A stretch of 64,000 nucleotides of DNA from Calocera cornea HHB12733 (taxonomy: Eukaryota > Basidiomycota > Dacrymycetes > Dacrymycetales > Dacrymycetaceae): NCBI GenBank assembly GCA_001632435.1, contig KV423954.1:72888-136887 (forward strand), written 5' to 3'. Below, piece by piece: positions 41,220-53,975 of this stretch. The position numbers and the translations under genes are program-made. Position 1 is the stretch's first letter; every line of letters starts with the position of its first letter. The notes under the pieces are model-generated. The model saw only the letters and a list, made by a program, of their open reading frames with translations, made no database searches and was not told the origin of the DNA.

Positions 41220-44200
41220 CTAGCGTGCCGTCGACGGACCAGCCGCGCTTCCGGCTTGCATTGCCCTTCTGCGTTCGGCGGCCATGGCAGCCTCCCTCCT
41301 TCGGAGCTCACGCTGCAGTTCTTCTTCAACGTCGACGTCTACAAGCATGCCGTCTTCATCATGCGGCACGTCTGCCAGGTGCGGGAAGAGTATAGCCGTC
41401 ATGTCGTCTGTTCTGTCCATCTTGTCAGCACCGATGCGCGAATACAAGCGGGAATACGCACTTAGCCATGAAGTCGCCTTTGCCTTTGACGCCCTTCTTT
41501 GGCGAGCGGGACACGCCCTCGTCACCTAGTTCGCTCATGTTCAATGTCCCACGTGCATGATCTTTGGTGTAGATGGACACTCCGTTCCGTGCAGCAAGGT
41601 CGAGGACGCCCTTCTCCACGGTGTCAATCGCATAGTAGCAGAACACCTCCGTCGCACGGGTCTGGCCCATACGGTCTACACGGCCGATAGCTACACATGC
41701 ATGTTAGAGACAGTACGGGCCAGCGACGTATGCGACAGACCTTGCACCTCGAACGCGTGATTGACGACCGGCTCGAGCAGGAACACCCGGTTTGCACAAG
41801 TGACGTTCAGCCCCGCGTTCTCACGCTCGCCGTGCAGAAGTAACACTCGGCACGCCGGATCGAGCCTAAACTCGCGAGCTGCGTTCCGTCCTGCCTCGAC
41901 GCGGATGCAGGAGATACCATTCTCCTGGAGAGCGCGGGCGATGACTGGATGTGATATCAGCAAAGAGTGGGGCAACGTTCATCAATGACGTACTGTTCAA
42001 CGAGTCGACCCACGCCGAGAAGACAATCGACTTGGCGTCCGGCTCCTTCGTCTTGAGGTACAGCAGGTGCTTCACCAGCGCCTGCACCTTGCTACCGTAG
42101 TTCCCATGCGCTTCTATATCCTCTATCTCGCGCAGCAGGTCTAAATCTATGACATTGTAGTCGATGTGGGAGCTGGACGCGGACGGTGGCTCGGGCTCGA
42201 CGGGCTCCTCGCCTTCGTCCACCTTCTCGCCAGCTTGAAATACGATGCGGTGTATCGTCTGCTTAGACAGAGGTTGGCGGCACACGGGACAGAACTTGTT
42301 GCCCGGCTTCTTCAGCCATGCCTTGAGACAATCCTGCAGATGGTTGTCAGGTGATGTGCACATACACGCGAGAAACAGACCATACCTCGCAGTATATATG
42401 CCCACAAGCAGTCAAGCAGCCGTTCTCGAACTCCGTTGCACACAGCACGCACTCCCTCGTCTCTGTGTTGTCCACACCCGGAGCGTCGACCCTCTGGCCT
42501 TCTTCCATATAGTCCAGATAACGCTGCTTAGCCTGCAGACCACGGAGCGAGTCGTCGAGCTTGCGAACCTTCTCTTGCTCTTCTCGCGTCACCTCGAGCA
42601 ACGGCTTATCGCGGAACTGCTTTACGTCGAGATCCATAACGGAGTCCGACAGTTCCTGCAGTTGACGGAAGTACACGATACGCCCATTAAAGGCTTGACG
42701 AAACAGTTGCAGTTCCGACTCGAGACGGTTACAGAGCGCCTCTTCAGTACGGTCAGCAAACTGCACTGACTTGTGCAGACTACGGGTGCGTACCTTGGTC
42801 AGTCACGACTCTCCTCAACCTCATCGCCTCTGTCTTCAAGATCGTTCCTTCTATCTCCCGCTCGTACCGATCCGCCATGCCGCTCATCTCGAGGAAGACC
42901 GCCTGTAACCCCGAGTTAATACGCGTATATATGCATTCAGCATGGTCGAACGCACCTTAAGGGAGCGCTTAGAATGCGCGTTCCTCATCTCCCGTCTCTC
43001 TTGGGTTAACTGTCTCATCAGAATCTCATTTTGCGGCTCCATCTCTGCCGCAGCCGCAGCGAGAGCTGTGTCCACGCCTGCGTTCAGGGCTGCACGAGTG
43101 TCTCGACCCTTCTTCTCTCGCGACTCATGAAGGGCTAGGATAGTACGCTCCTGCGACAGAGCTTCCTTGCGATCCGCGAGTAGGGCAGCGTATACCGTTA
43201 TGTAGGCTTCCGCTTCACCCTGTGCGTCGAGCGCATTCGCGTACTCTTCGCCGTCTGCCTCCTCGCCCTGACCCGTGGTAAGGCTCTGGGTGAGGCGCGT
43301 GAAGATCATCTACAGCAAGGTAAGTATGTAACTTGCAACTGGCCGACAAAGCACTCACTCCACGCCACTTCCACAACAGATCTCGCTGGTCGTTGAGCAG
43401 ATCAATGATGTCGTTCGCCTCATCATACTATGCAACCAGTGAGCCTTGATCCTTGCGAGGGAACTCATGGACGGACCAGTAGGGCACCTCGCAGTGCAGG
43501 TTCACCGCATGGTCCAACTTCCAGTTCCCGCTCGCCAACACCCTTCTCAACCACCTCCTGCGTGAGTTTCGCCATAGCTCGTCTCGCGATGTCCTCAGTG
43601 TCTGTGATATCGAGTCAGCCTGCAAATAAGTCCCCAGGTGTAGCTCTGCATACTCTTCAAGACAGTTCGGCGCACTCGCTCAGCATCACCATATGCCTCA
43701 TCCTCCTCTGCCTTAGCGAGTTTGTGATAAAGATCTCCGAGAGCGAAGAAGACTGGGCTCGGTTGTAAGTCTCCACACCTCCATTACGAAAGAGAACTCT
43801 GCTTACTCTTGTGTTGCAACACATAGCACTCCCTTATCCGGATATGGGAGGTCTTGACCCTGTTCTCCTTGTGCCTTCCTTTTCCCCTCCCTTCCTCGGG
43901 CTCCTCGTCCGCCTGCATCCAGTCGTCGTCATCATCGCTTTCCTCGCTCTCCTTCTCGACCTCTTTTCCTTTTCGTTTGGAGAAGTGCGGTGCGTCTTCG
44001 AGCAGATGGCTATCTGCCAAACCTCGCGCCTTCTCTCGAGCAGCTCTGCGTTCTGCCCGTGCAGTGGCGATCTGTGATTCGAGAATGGACTTGACTTCGT
44101 CAACAAGTGCTTGGATGTCGTCTTTCAGTACAAGGACGAGCTCCAAGGACTGCTTCCAGCGTGCCGCATTCGACTCATCGAGTTGCATGAGAAGAGCATG

Positions 44201-46980
44201 CTTCACACGATGCTCGAGCTGTACCATGGTGGTCAGCGTCTCTTCACGGCGCAGGATTCTTAGACACTCACTCGGTCTCTCTTCTCATTGAGAATGATCT
44301 GTCGATTCTGATACCGCATGAGCTCCAGGACCTCCCCAATGCTTCTCAGTGCGCCACCAAGCACGCGATCATTGCGATGGAGCTGACCAATCTGCGGATG
44401 AGTGCAACTTTGTCGAAGACGAAGGAGCCAGGTACGAAGTTGCGATGCATCGAACTGGCCACCTTCGCTAACGGGATTTCCCAACGAGTCGACCCCGAGT
44501 GCGTTGTATGCCGACTCAAGGAGATCGTTGTATAGCTAGATGGCTATCAGATGAAGCACATTAAGCGCAGAATACAATGGCTCACATGTCGTTCAACAGG
44601 TCCCATCTCAATCGGCACCAGATATCGTCGTTGTGGAGGGATTGTAAGCTCTGTCTGAACCTGCTTCTTCAGGGTTCGAATTCCGATGCGCTGGAAGAGT
44701 TCCTGGAAGTGATGGGCAAATGAAGGCTTCAATAGCCTAGCCCATAAACGTGGCGAGTCAGAGAGGATGGGAACACGCAGGAACCTATATGGACGTAAGT
44801 CATCATTACTAGAGTGGAGAGACCTGTGCATACTTGAGAACTTGGAGCAGATCGCGGATGTCGTCCTGCACGGGTGTGCCGGAAACAGCGACCGAGGTGC
44901 GTCTGGGGATCAGGCTCACGACCGCAGCGGCCTTGCCGTCTCCCTGAAGCTGGACCTCGTCCATAACAACCCTCCACCATTCCACACTAACCAGAGGGCT
45001 TCGCACGACAGCATCAGCTCCTTCCGGCACAGTGTAGACGGCAGTGTCTCGCTTCGGCCTCTGCTTACGCGGCTGAGAGACGTAGAACTCCCTGCGGATG
45101 TCGTCGTAAGTCGTGAGGACGATGTCGTAGTTATGAGTCGTATCGGCCCAAGAAGACAGGAACAGTTCCTCATCTAGCATGATGTCAGAATATACATATG
45201 CAAGATTGAAACACGCATGCGCACCAGCTAACCTCTCACCATCAGGATCTTCCTTTACGCCCTTGGCCCCTTTCCGTTTTTTTCTTGCTCTGCTTACACC
45301 ATCTAACTCTTTCCTCCATCCTTTGTACACAAGAACGCGGAGCTCAGGCGCATGGAGCGCGATTTCATCTGCCCATTGCTGTTGCAAGCTGGCCGGACTC
45401 ACGATGAGGGTGGTGCCGATCTCACGTACGCGCGTTTCTCGTGCCTCTCCCAACAAGTCGAAGTTGATCAGCGTCTTCGTGTTGTCTGGAGTACGGCTAG
45501 CAGGCGGAGGGTTGAGGAGGATGAGACCGAGGCACTCTACCGTCTTGCCAAGGCCCATCTCCTCACTCAGCATCCCGCCCGCGATTCCGTCTGCACCAGG
45601 CTCAATGGCCATGTCCCTGGGCGCAACCGGTAGGAGGCTTCCCAGGAGAGGCGAGAACCAAATTTCTTGCTCGGGCGGGATGAATGGGCTGACTGCGCGC
45701 TGCCACAGGAAATACTTGTCGCCATCGGAGGTGGTACCGGCCGATGGGACCCCTTCACGTTGCAGCAGCCAAGCCACGGAGCGCCGTTGAAATGGCAGGA
45801 GGTGCGCATCTAGTTTCTCCGGCTGATATATGCCATCGGCACCTTCGAGCAGTCTGGGGGCGGGCCCAAGGAGCTCATAGAACCAGTGGATGTTGGTCTC
45901 GCCCGGGTAGTCGACCGGCGCTGGCGGGCTCGGGAAGAGATGAGAGAACAAGAGCCGCTGTGCTTCCTGTGCTGGAAGAGGAAGACTCCATGGTGGTGAA
46001 TAGATGGCAGGCATGACTTGCAGCTTGACGTCAAGGAAGAATCGGACGGCGAGCGATTCCTTGCGACGTCGACCGAGCTCGGCGGAGGCGGAGGATAGCA
46101 TCGCTTGGACTTGGATCCGAGGTTCTGGTAGGGAAGCAAGGGTAAGAGCCGCATGCAGGATCGATGCTGGAGAGGAGGATGCAGTGTACGAGAAGTCGTA
46201 GTCTTCCGCTTCACCACCGAACGGCACTGGAGGCTCGAACGAGAGCATCGGTCCGGTCTCATGCTCGTCATCGAGCGTCCCATGCAGCCGGACATTCTTC
46301 CCAAACGAGCGGACGTTGACAGGACCGAGCTCAATACGATCTCCATCTCCTTCGCGTCGTAGGCGGCGCTGGATCTCCAAGACGAGGGCTTCTTCCTCCT
46401 TGAAGAGGGCGTCAAGTGAAGCAAGCTTGTGCAACTTGCTGGAGGGAGGGAATATCTCCATGTCCGGGCCACGTACTAGGTCCAAAGTCGCTGAGATGGG
46501 AAGGGTGAACAGAGGCTCGGGAGGCGGGACGACGAGGTCGGTCATGGCGCTATCGGTGAAGGGTGTGGTCAAGTCGATAACATCTTCATCGGCAGAGGCG
46601 CCGTTCGATTTGAGCAAGTCTTCCAGCGGAGTGTCGGGCGTCGAAGTGTCTCCCACTTCCAGGTCGGGGGTTGCGGTGCCCAGAGTCAAGACCACCTTGC
46701 CCGAGTTCCGCTTCGCCTTCTTTCTCGGCCCGTCGCCGCCATCCTCCCTCGCCCTCTTCGAGCTCTTTTCCCCTTTATCCTTTGCGCCTTTTATACCCTT
46801 CTCTTTCCCCTCCATCTTCTCTAATAGTAAATGCCTGTAGCTGCCGTCGACGAACTTGGTCAGCAGCGGGATGTCGATGACTCTTCGAATGACGCGGTTC
46901 TGCAGCTGGCACGAAGACCGGTCGAGCGGGCGCACGTCGAGCGTGTGCGTGCTCTCTTGCCACACCGACGCGCCTTCCAT
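41220..46980 (-). CDS. SHPRH: SHPRH/Irc20-type SNF2 ATPase with RING finger
   Basis: Large SWI2/SNF2 protein with a RING ubiquitin-ligase finger inserted between the two helicase lobes; relatives act in DNA-damage tolerance and recombination control. Many exons over 5.8 kb, the first very long. Lobe 1: LLPFQRRSVAWLLQ, Walker A GGMLSEEMGLGKTVE, TLIVSPASLQQQW, the motif II variant DEVQ, and SGTPVQDDIRDL. A long middle region includes LRLRQSCTHPQIG and an acidic patch of Ser/Asp. The RING reads CVLCATEFENGCLTACGHIYC then FCPVCRQPL, split by one intron. Lobe 2: KSIVFSAWVDSLN, ENAGLNVTCANRVFLLEP, then AIGRVDRMGQTRATEV. The order of parts is diagnostic. Start ATG at 46978-46980; exon joins in the middle region were not all verified. 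Confidence 0.9.
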
Positions 46981-47299
46981 CGTGTTCTTGCTATGTGATT
47001 CAGTCTCGGGTGTACAGTGAGCACCGATTGGGCACGATAGCGACGACGCAGCGACGGGGAGACACCAAAGGAGGTGGTCGTTCCCTTCAAGAGAAGTGCC
47101 TTGTGCACCCTGACCTTGGGAAATGAGCTTACCGTTTGCCGGGTGGCTGTGGTGATGACTCCCAGCTTATCTAAGCTGACGTTTGGTGCTTCTCTCATTT
47201 CCTTCCGCCCTATTTTTCGGCAGTCACACTTGCAGTTTGCTCGTACGGGCGGCCGCCTCTTATACCCCCACGCAACTTGTACTTTAGCATCTCTCTCTC
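46981..47299. promoter_or_regulatory. Divergent promoter of SHPRH-type gene and MRD1
   Basis: 319 bp between the two start codons. No TATA box or other site recognised. Confidence 0.45.
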
Positions 47300-49868
47300 A
47301 TGTCCCGCCTTATCGTCAAGAACCTCCCTACCTACATCACTGACCAGCGGCTGCGCGACAACTTCAGCCAGCAGCCATCCACATCCGCCAACCGTGGCTC
47401 GGGCAGCTACACCCTCACCGACGCGCGGATTGCCCGCAAGCCCGATGGCACGAGCAGGAAGTTTGCCTTCGTAGGCTACAAGACCCATGAGGAGGCCGAG
47501 AGGGCCAAGGCATGGTGGGACAGGACCTACATTGATGGCAGTCGGATCAACGTGGAAGTCGTTGAAGAGGTTCGTCGTAGCGCTTACAATCCTTCCACCT
47601 ACATACTAATTCCCTCTCACAGAAGCATGAGCCTCGGAAACGCAAGACTGGCGATGAGAATGCCCCACCCGATCCTCGCACCTCCTCCACAACCAGACCG
47701 TCGAAAGATGGCCAGTCAGAGCTCAAGAAGGACACCCAGAAGGACAAGTTCGTCAATGCCATGACGACCAAGTCGAAGACCCGTACCTGGGCCGACGACA
47801 TCCTCCCCTTACCCGACTCTGCAAAGCCAGAAAAACACAAGAAGAAGGTCAAAGGCTCCACAGATGATGCCGTGAATGGTTTTGCTCACGATGATCGCGC
47901 CGATGCCGCCGAGGAAGACGAAGCCCGTGCTGAGGGCATCAGCGACCTCGAATGGATGCGCCGCCGTATGACGAAGTCTCTCGAAGCCGATGCCGAAGGG
48001 AAGGACTTCGAGCAGTCCGATGAGGAAGATGTGCCTGAGCACGAAGAGCCCGCAGAGCCCAAGCTCAGTACGAGCGAGGCGGAGAAGCAGCAGTCGAGGG
48101 AGACAATCCTGTCTACCGGAAGACTCTTCCTGCGCAACCTCGCCTACACGTGCACCTCCGCTGAGCTAGAGGAGCATTTCGCGCCATACGGCGAGATCCA
48201 GCAGGTGAGAACTTCATTCCAAGCCTCCTTCCTCGACCGTTCCTTCCTGCCCAAGGGCAGACCACGAAGGACATGTGATGAAAAATCTCACAGGGACATC
48301 AGAGCTTCGGCATTGCTGAGCACCTGGGAATATTATAGCGTAGACTTCTGATCTTTCTCTCCTCTTCCGACCTCCTTCTTCCCGACTTCGTGCTGACCGT
48401 TCCCTCCGAGGTGCATCTGCCTCTCACACCTGCCCGGAGGCCATCTGGACTTGCCTTCATCACATTCGCCAAACCCGACGATGCCTTGAAAGTGTACGAG
48501 GAGCTCGACGGCGCCCCTTTCCAAGGCCGCCTACTTCACATTCTTGCCGCAGTGGACAAGCGGCCCCGACCCAACGCCGATGCTGGCGGTCCAAAGTCTT
48601 TGAAAGACAAGAAGCTAGAAGACCGCAAGAAGCAGAGCGGCAGAGGCTGGGACTGGGCAGTGTTGTACATGAACCCAGATGCTGTCGCTGCCGCGGTGGC
48701 GGCGAAGCTCGGAGTGCAGAAGAGCGAGATCCTCAATGCGGAGGATGGGAATGCCGCTGTCAAACTGGCTCTCGCCGAGACATCACTTGTTCAAGAGACG
48801 AAGACGTACCTCGAGACCAACGGTGTTGATTTTACCGCCTTCTCGCAACGGACAGCCCGGTCTCCAACGACGATCCTCGTCAAGAACCTTCCCGCATTCA
48901 CCACTGCTCAGCAGATCCGCGAGCTCTTTGCACCCCATGGCGAGCTCAAGCGCGTGCTTGTGCCTCCAAGCGGGGCGATTGCCCTGGTTGAATTTGAGAA
49001 CGAGAGTGAGGCTGGCGTGGCTTGGAGAAACGTCAACTACCGCCGGTTTGGTGGCAGCATTGTCTATCTCGAGAGGGGTCCTTCGAACCTCTGGAAGGCT
49101 GGCGCGGCCCCCGCCGATGCGTCAATAGCTGCGCAGCCCGCTATCGTTACGCTCCCTGAGGATGAGGAGCCGCAGGAAGCAGCCCCTGGCTCGATGCTGT
49201 ACATCAAGAATCTTTCCTTCGCCACGGCTTCCGACACCCTTTCGTCTCTGTTCTCCAGTCTTCCGGGTTTCGTCTACGCTCGCGTACAGACGAAGCCCAA
49301 TCCGAAGGATCCGAATGCGCGGCTTAGCATGGGATATGGGTTTGTGGGATTCAAGAGCCGTGAGGAGGCGGAACGGGCGAGGAAGGCGATGGACGGAGCC
49401 ACCTGCGACGGGCATAAGCTCAGCGTGCGGTTCGCGGGCCGCGGGAAGGATGAGGCTGAGCAGCTGGCTCCTGGCGCAGAAGGCGGCATCGGCATCGGTA
49501 ATCGGAAGACCACGAAGATGATCGTCAAGAACGTTCCGTTCGAAGCGACCAAGGCCGATATTCGCTCCCTCTTCCAGGGCTATGGACAGCTCAAGTCTGT
49601 GCGGCTGCCAACCAAGTTCGATCGGCGCACGCGTGGTTTCGCCTTCCTGGAGTTTGTTAGCAGGAGAGAGGCAGAAACTGCCATGGCTGCGCTCAAGCAT
49701 ACGCATCTGCTCGGGCGGCACCTTGTGCTGGAGTGGGCCGAGGATGAGCAGGGGATGGAGACGCTACGAGAGAAGACGAAACGCGCGTTCGGCGATGGGA
49801 AGGAAGTGCCGAACAAGAGAAGGAAGTTGCAGATTGGAGAAGGTGAGGAAGCGGAGGCTAGTGATTGA
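47300..49868 (+). CDS. MRD1: Mrd1, five-RRM pre-rRNA processing factor
   Basis: Nucleolar protein of the small-subunit processome that binds pre-rRNA and U3. Three exons. RRM1 starts at residue 2 (RLIVKNLPTYITDQRLRDNF, then KFAFVGY); RRM2 is RLFLRNLAYTCTSAELEEHF and, after the intron, GLAFITFAKP; RRM3 TILVKNLPAFTTAQQI; RRM4 MLYIKNLSFATASDTL with GYGFVGFKS; RRM5 MIVKNVPFEATKADIRSLF with RGFAFLEFVS. The acidic linker between RRM1 and RRM2 and the basic C-terminus NKRRKLQ are typical. Introns: one of about 55 nt after VVEE, and one of 206 nt (48205-48410) inside RRM2, four times the local norm. Start ATG at 47300; end TGA at 49866-49868. Confidence 0.95.
48266..48357 (+). ncRNA. Candidate C/D box snoRNA inside the MRD1 intron
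   Basis: Inside the 206-nt intron: a perfect box C GTGATGA at 48275-48281, a possible box D' CTGA at 48316-48319 and box D CTGA at 48348-48351. Bases 48266-48271 (GAAGGA) can pair with 48352-48357 (TCTTTC) with one wobble, making a terminal stem. No C' box is clear and the rRNA target was not identified. The short motifs occur by chance, so this is only a candidate. Confidence 0.35.
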
Positions 49869-50611
49869 GAAACGCCGGTCAGATTGCATGATCGAGTTTT
49901 TGTCTTCTGTATGTTGTATAATACACATGTTCAACTCAGTATCACAGCTGAACCATGCAACGTGCGAACAACAGACAGGAATTGCGTGGGTATTATGGCT
50001 AACTTACGTACTGTGCCTGCCATAAAAACACCGGAAACGTTAACTGAAACGTCGCAGGATTATGTCAGTTGATGTCTGACAGTGGTATGCTGGTTGACTC
50101 TAGATCGTCGTGGTCTCTTCGTACATTATGCGGTCTGTCGAAGGGTAGCGAAATCGAGATGCTCTGCCGTGCTGTCGCCGAATTCGACTCGGACGTGTCT
50201 TGAGAAGCTCGAACGCTAAGGAAGAGACGGTTCGACTAGAGAGACCATCAGCATAACAATATAGTTGGCCAGCAGCAACTTGCAACTATCGGGACCAGGA
50301 GCGCGTGCTCAAACTCATCGAGGAAAGAGAGGTTATGAATGTGCTTCGTTCCCACCGCTCACATGGTCAGCTCCTCTCGTTCTCTCGTTGGATAACAACG
50401 CTTATGCCCATGCTTCTCCTGCGGTCATTGTACGACTTTTCGCCCGGACCGCGAGCGGCCCGGGGATGGGGACCTTCCAATTCCAGGCGAGCGATTCCTA
50501 TAATTGGCCTCCCCAGGGAGGGTATTTCGACTTGGTATAGACAGGCTCTGCACCATACGCTTGCTTACGCTGCTTGTCCACACGACACCAAAGCAAAGGG
50601 CTTTTCCCCGA
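49869..50611. other. Intergenic, no gene seen
   Basis: 3' flank of MRD1 and promoter of the polygalacturonase gene. Nothing recognised. Confidence 0.35.
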
Positions 50612-52108
50612 ATGCTGTTTCTGAGCACTCTCGCGGCGCTCGCTGCCGCGGCTGCGGCATACCAGACGTGTGTGGTGCCTCATGGTGGTGCTGGCATCGA
50701 CGATACGATCGCTCTCAATCAAACGATTGCCAACTGCTCCAGCGATTCACAGATTTTGTTCCAGGAGGGGACCACTTACAACATCGGGTCTCCCGTGACT
50801 TTCAGAAACCTGACAAACAGTAAGTGGGGTCGACGTTACGAAGCGTATGCTCACTAACATATGGATTAGTCGAGATAGCCATCCGCGGCAATCTCGCTCT
50901 GCCGACCAGCATTCCATACGTTCAGGCATTTGTCAACGCCAGTGCAGGCCAACGGCTTGACTGGTTCACGATCAGCGGGCACAATGTCACGCTCACTGGG
51001 AACCAGAACAATCCCGACGGGGGCTACATCGATCCCTTCGGCGAGCCGTGGTGGATTGCGAGTCAGCTGACGGAACCTGGTGGACTGGTGCGTCTCGTGC
51101 GCGTCACTCACGACGATTCCAGTGCTAACGTCGGGGATGTGATAGGCTCTGCGTCCCCATTTCATGGGCTTCAGTGCTAACAACTCTGAGGTGGCATACC
51201 TCAAGATTCGCAAGCCCATCGGCTGGGTATTCTCCATGTCTGGCTCCAACCTCCATATCCGTAAGCAATTGCTCTAGTTTCCCGAACATTTGAGCTTACT
51301 GGCCAATTAGATGATGTGGATATCGATGCTTCCTATGACCTCAATGTGAGAACAAGCGTGCTGCATTGGTTGATATGCTCACCTCCATGTTTTGCAGAAT
51401 CCGTCTCTCTTCCCCTTCAACACCGATGGATACGATGTCTCGGGTGTCAACATTCTGATGGAGAATAACCATATCTTTAACGGGGACGACTGCGTCGCTG
51501 TCAACAATGGTGCCCACAACGTCACTATCCGCAACATGATCTGCGAAGGCGGACATGGTGCCTCGCTCTCCGGTACGGACAATATCGCCAACATCCACTT
51601 CGATAACATCACCTCCCGAAACTCGTTGTATGCAACGCGCTTCAAGTCGTCGCTGAACAGCACTGGGAACGTTTACAACGTGACATGGTCCAATATTTAC
51701 GTGCTCAACGCGACCTTCCCCATATTTGCGACATCGGCTTATTTCGACCAGAACACTAACCGCGGTCTTACTCCGGGCAACTTCGGTGCTGGTACTAAAG
51801 CGACAAACATCACCAACTTCTCCTGGATCAATGTCACCGGCACGATCAACGATATGTATCCCGGTGACGGCTCCTGCATCACTGTACCGTGCTGGTATTC
51901 TATTCCAGGCATCACGAATACGCCGGGCATACCATTCCAGATGTTGCCTGGATCCGCGCAGGGCATTCAAGTCAAGAACGTCAACCTGCTGCCGATTGAT
52001 GGCAAGGGAGCTCCGAATACCTTCTGCAACTCGACTTACTTCTCTGATGGCACTGCTAACTTGGTATTCGAGTGTACGAACGGTCCTTACGTCGCGACAA
52101 GCAGTTAG
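50612..52108 (+). CDS. Secreted GH28 polygalacturonase (pectinase), probably exo-acting
   Basis: Hydrolyses polygalacturonan in plant cell walls. Five exons join to about 430 residues. A signal peptide (MLFLSTLAALAAAAAAYQT) is followed by the mature parallel beta-helix protein with many N-glycosylation sites. GH28 catalytic motifs are all visible in the last exon: FPFNTDGYDVSG (NTD), FNGDDCVAVNN (DD), CEGGHGASLSG (GHG) and YATRFKSSLN (the R.K motif). The wording around PSLFPFNTDGYDVSG and the length point to the exo-polygalacturonase or xylogalacturonan branch; endo activity is not excluded. An exon of 35 nt (HDVDIDASYDLN) lies between two introns. Its presence suggests a plant-biomass-degrading lifestyle. 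Confidence 0.93.
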
Positions 52109-52875
52109 ATAGGTGTTGCTTTAAGAATGTCATGATCAGTTGTCGCAGGGACAGACCGCCGTATGCTCATAGATGCCACAAACGCAGTGCGTGGTAGGCT
52201 CCAGCCGAAGGCGATACTGGGTGAACATTTGGCCACTGTCCTTGGTAGATCAACCAGTGTTCATTGCAGCCCACTTATAGTGCATGCCACAAAACTGTAG
52301 CATTGTATTCCACATACAGCAAGTACGGCCTTGTTCCCGGTCATACAGGGCCCCACCAGGTACTGAGCAGAATAGACCTCAACCGCTAACTGCTGAATAC
52401 AACTTTGACTCGTCAATCAACTCTTAGAGATGTCATCCTGCTCACCTAGGGACCGCGGTGTCCATGGAATTGCTATGCATACATGCGAGATATCACAACG
52501 CTGTTAACTCTTATTGCCACAATTCCGGTGAAAAGCCCAAGGTAGTTCCACATTTTGCCATAATGGCAAATGTACTACCGGAAATTTGTGATTTTCTATC
52601 TTGCTTGTTACTAAATCCCTTGCTGTGTGAAATGACTACGGTATCTCTCGCGCTGTGGTTTTAGTTTGGCTTGGTGAGATGTACCAAGATGGGAACGTAG
52701 TCTGAGCTAGACAACCTCTGTGTCCGCCATCATAGAAAGGCTGTCCTGTGTGCCCTGTTCGGAAGGATGTGCATAGCAAAGATGGACTGCGTGGTGCATG
52801 CCCACCTGCACTTAAAGAGGTCCGTTTGACCGCGTTGCTCCACAATCACGTATCCTTGTCCCTCATATCAGTATA
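52109..52875. other. Intergenic, no gene seen
   Basis: AT-richer towards 52500-52660. No gene, RNA or repeat recognised up to the point (about 52876) where similarity to paralog A begins abruptly. Confidence 0.35.
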
Positions 52876-53502
52876 TTCGACGTTCTCCGAGGTGTCCTCG
52901 CCGCCCGGACTCGCCCATGTGCTTGAGTTACATAATCTCGAGAAGGGTGCCCTCCTTGGTGCCCTTCAGGAAAGTAAGCGCCGCGAGCGGGAGCGCGAAG
53001 AGGAAACGCGCAGACTCAATGCCGAGCTCGAGCTTCTCCGAGCGCGAATTTGGGAACTTGAGACCGCATTAGTGCATGCTCATCAGCAGCAGTCCCAAGG
53101 CCGAAGAAGAGCCGCTTACCGGTGTCTCACAAGCTCCGCGTTCCCAGCAACAGCAGCTCGGTGGACCGACCAATGATGTTCCCACCCCAACGGTCCACTG
53201 CGCGGAGGTCCGAATCGGTGTCGACTCTAAGCGCGCCTCACCAAGTGCCCATCTCGCCGTCGTCGTCGGGCTGCTCCCCATCCAGCTCAGACTCGCCAAA
53301 ACGCGTACCTGCCCCCCTCCCCGTAGAATATGCTCGCCCAGTGAGCGCAACGCGAACGAAGCATGCCAGCGTTGACGAGCGCTACATTGACAGTGACACC
53401 GACAGCGACAGTTTATGCCTCAAGACCGAGGACGAACGACACCTTCAGGAATTCGTGGACGTGTCCCTCGGCGCGCCGAGCGACGACGAAAGCTTTTACT
53501 AA
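52876..53502 (+). pseudogene. Broken 3' fragment of the coiled-coil gene family
   Basis: Similarity to paralog A (37728-40378) starts abruptly at TCGACGTTCTCCGAGG and runs to the stop codon: LHNLEKGALLGALQES, RLNAELELLRARIWEL, then a different frame with RPMMFPPQRSTARRS and SLGAPSDDESFY. A single G is missing near 53100 (CAAGGCCG where paralog A has CAAGGGCCG), which breaks the frame. Start codon and the first two thirds are absent. It is closer to paralog A than to the neighbouring paralog B, whose C-terminal part is quite different. Confidence 0.85.
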
Positions 53503-53975
53503 CCAGTCGGCCTTCGACCGCGACTTTTGTTCTTCGATTATTCTCCGAAGCGATAGCTATCAACTTCCGATGTACACTATTGCATTGCTTACGTTGCTCA
53601 ATTTGGAAGGAAGCACGCCGCCGGTTCCGGTATTGTTGTATTTTCCGCGTTCTTTTAGGTCGCTACGCGCATAGTTTGACGGCGGTATGGCTTATGGTCG
53701 CTGGATGATCACTACAAAGAAACATGCTAGCTAGACGATGTTATGCGCTGTCGTAATTGATTGCATGCATATGCATATATTCTCTGACTACACCTTTGTT
53801 TGGTGTATTCGCTTGGGAGATGCCGTAACCATGACGCAGAGAACGGGGACCCTCACGGCGGTGCTCCGTCCGCCTTGCCTCAGAATAAACTGTCCAACGC
53901 GTTGCTCATATAACATCAGTATTGGCCGCACTGGAAGGCCGTCTCGCGTAGCAGAGGGCCTGCTTTCTTCCCGAC
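53503..53975. other. Duplicated 3' flank and promoter of paralog B
   Basis: 53503-53750 matches the 3' flank of paralog A (37480-37727 inverted), so the duplication that made the fragment extends past the stop codon. The rest is upstream DNA of paralog B. No gene seen. Confidence 0.55.
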
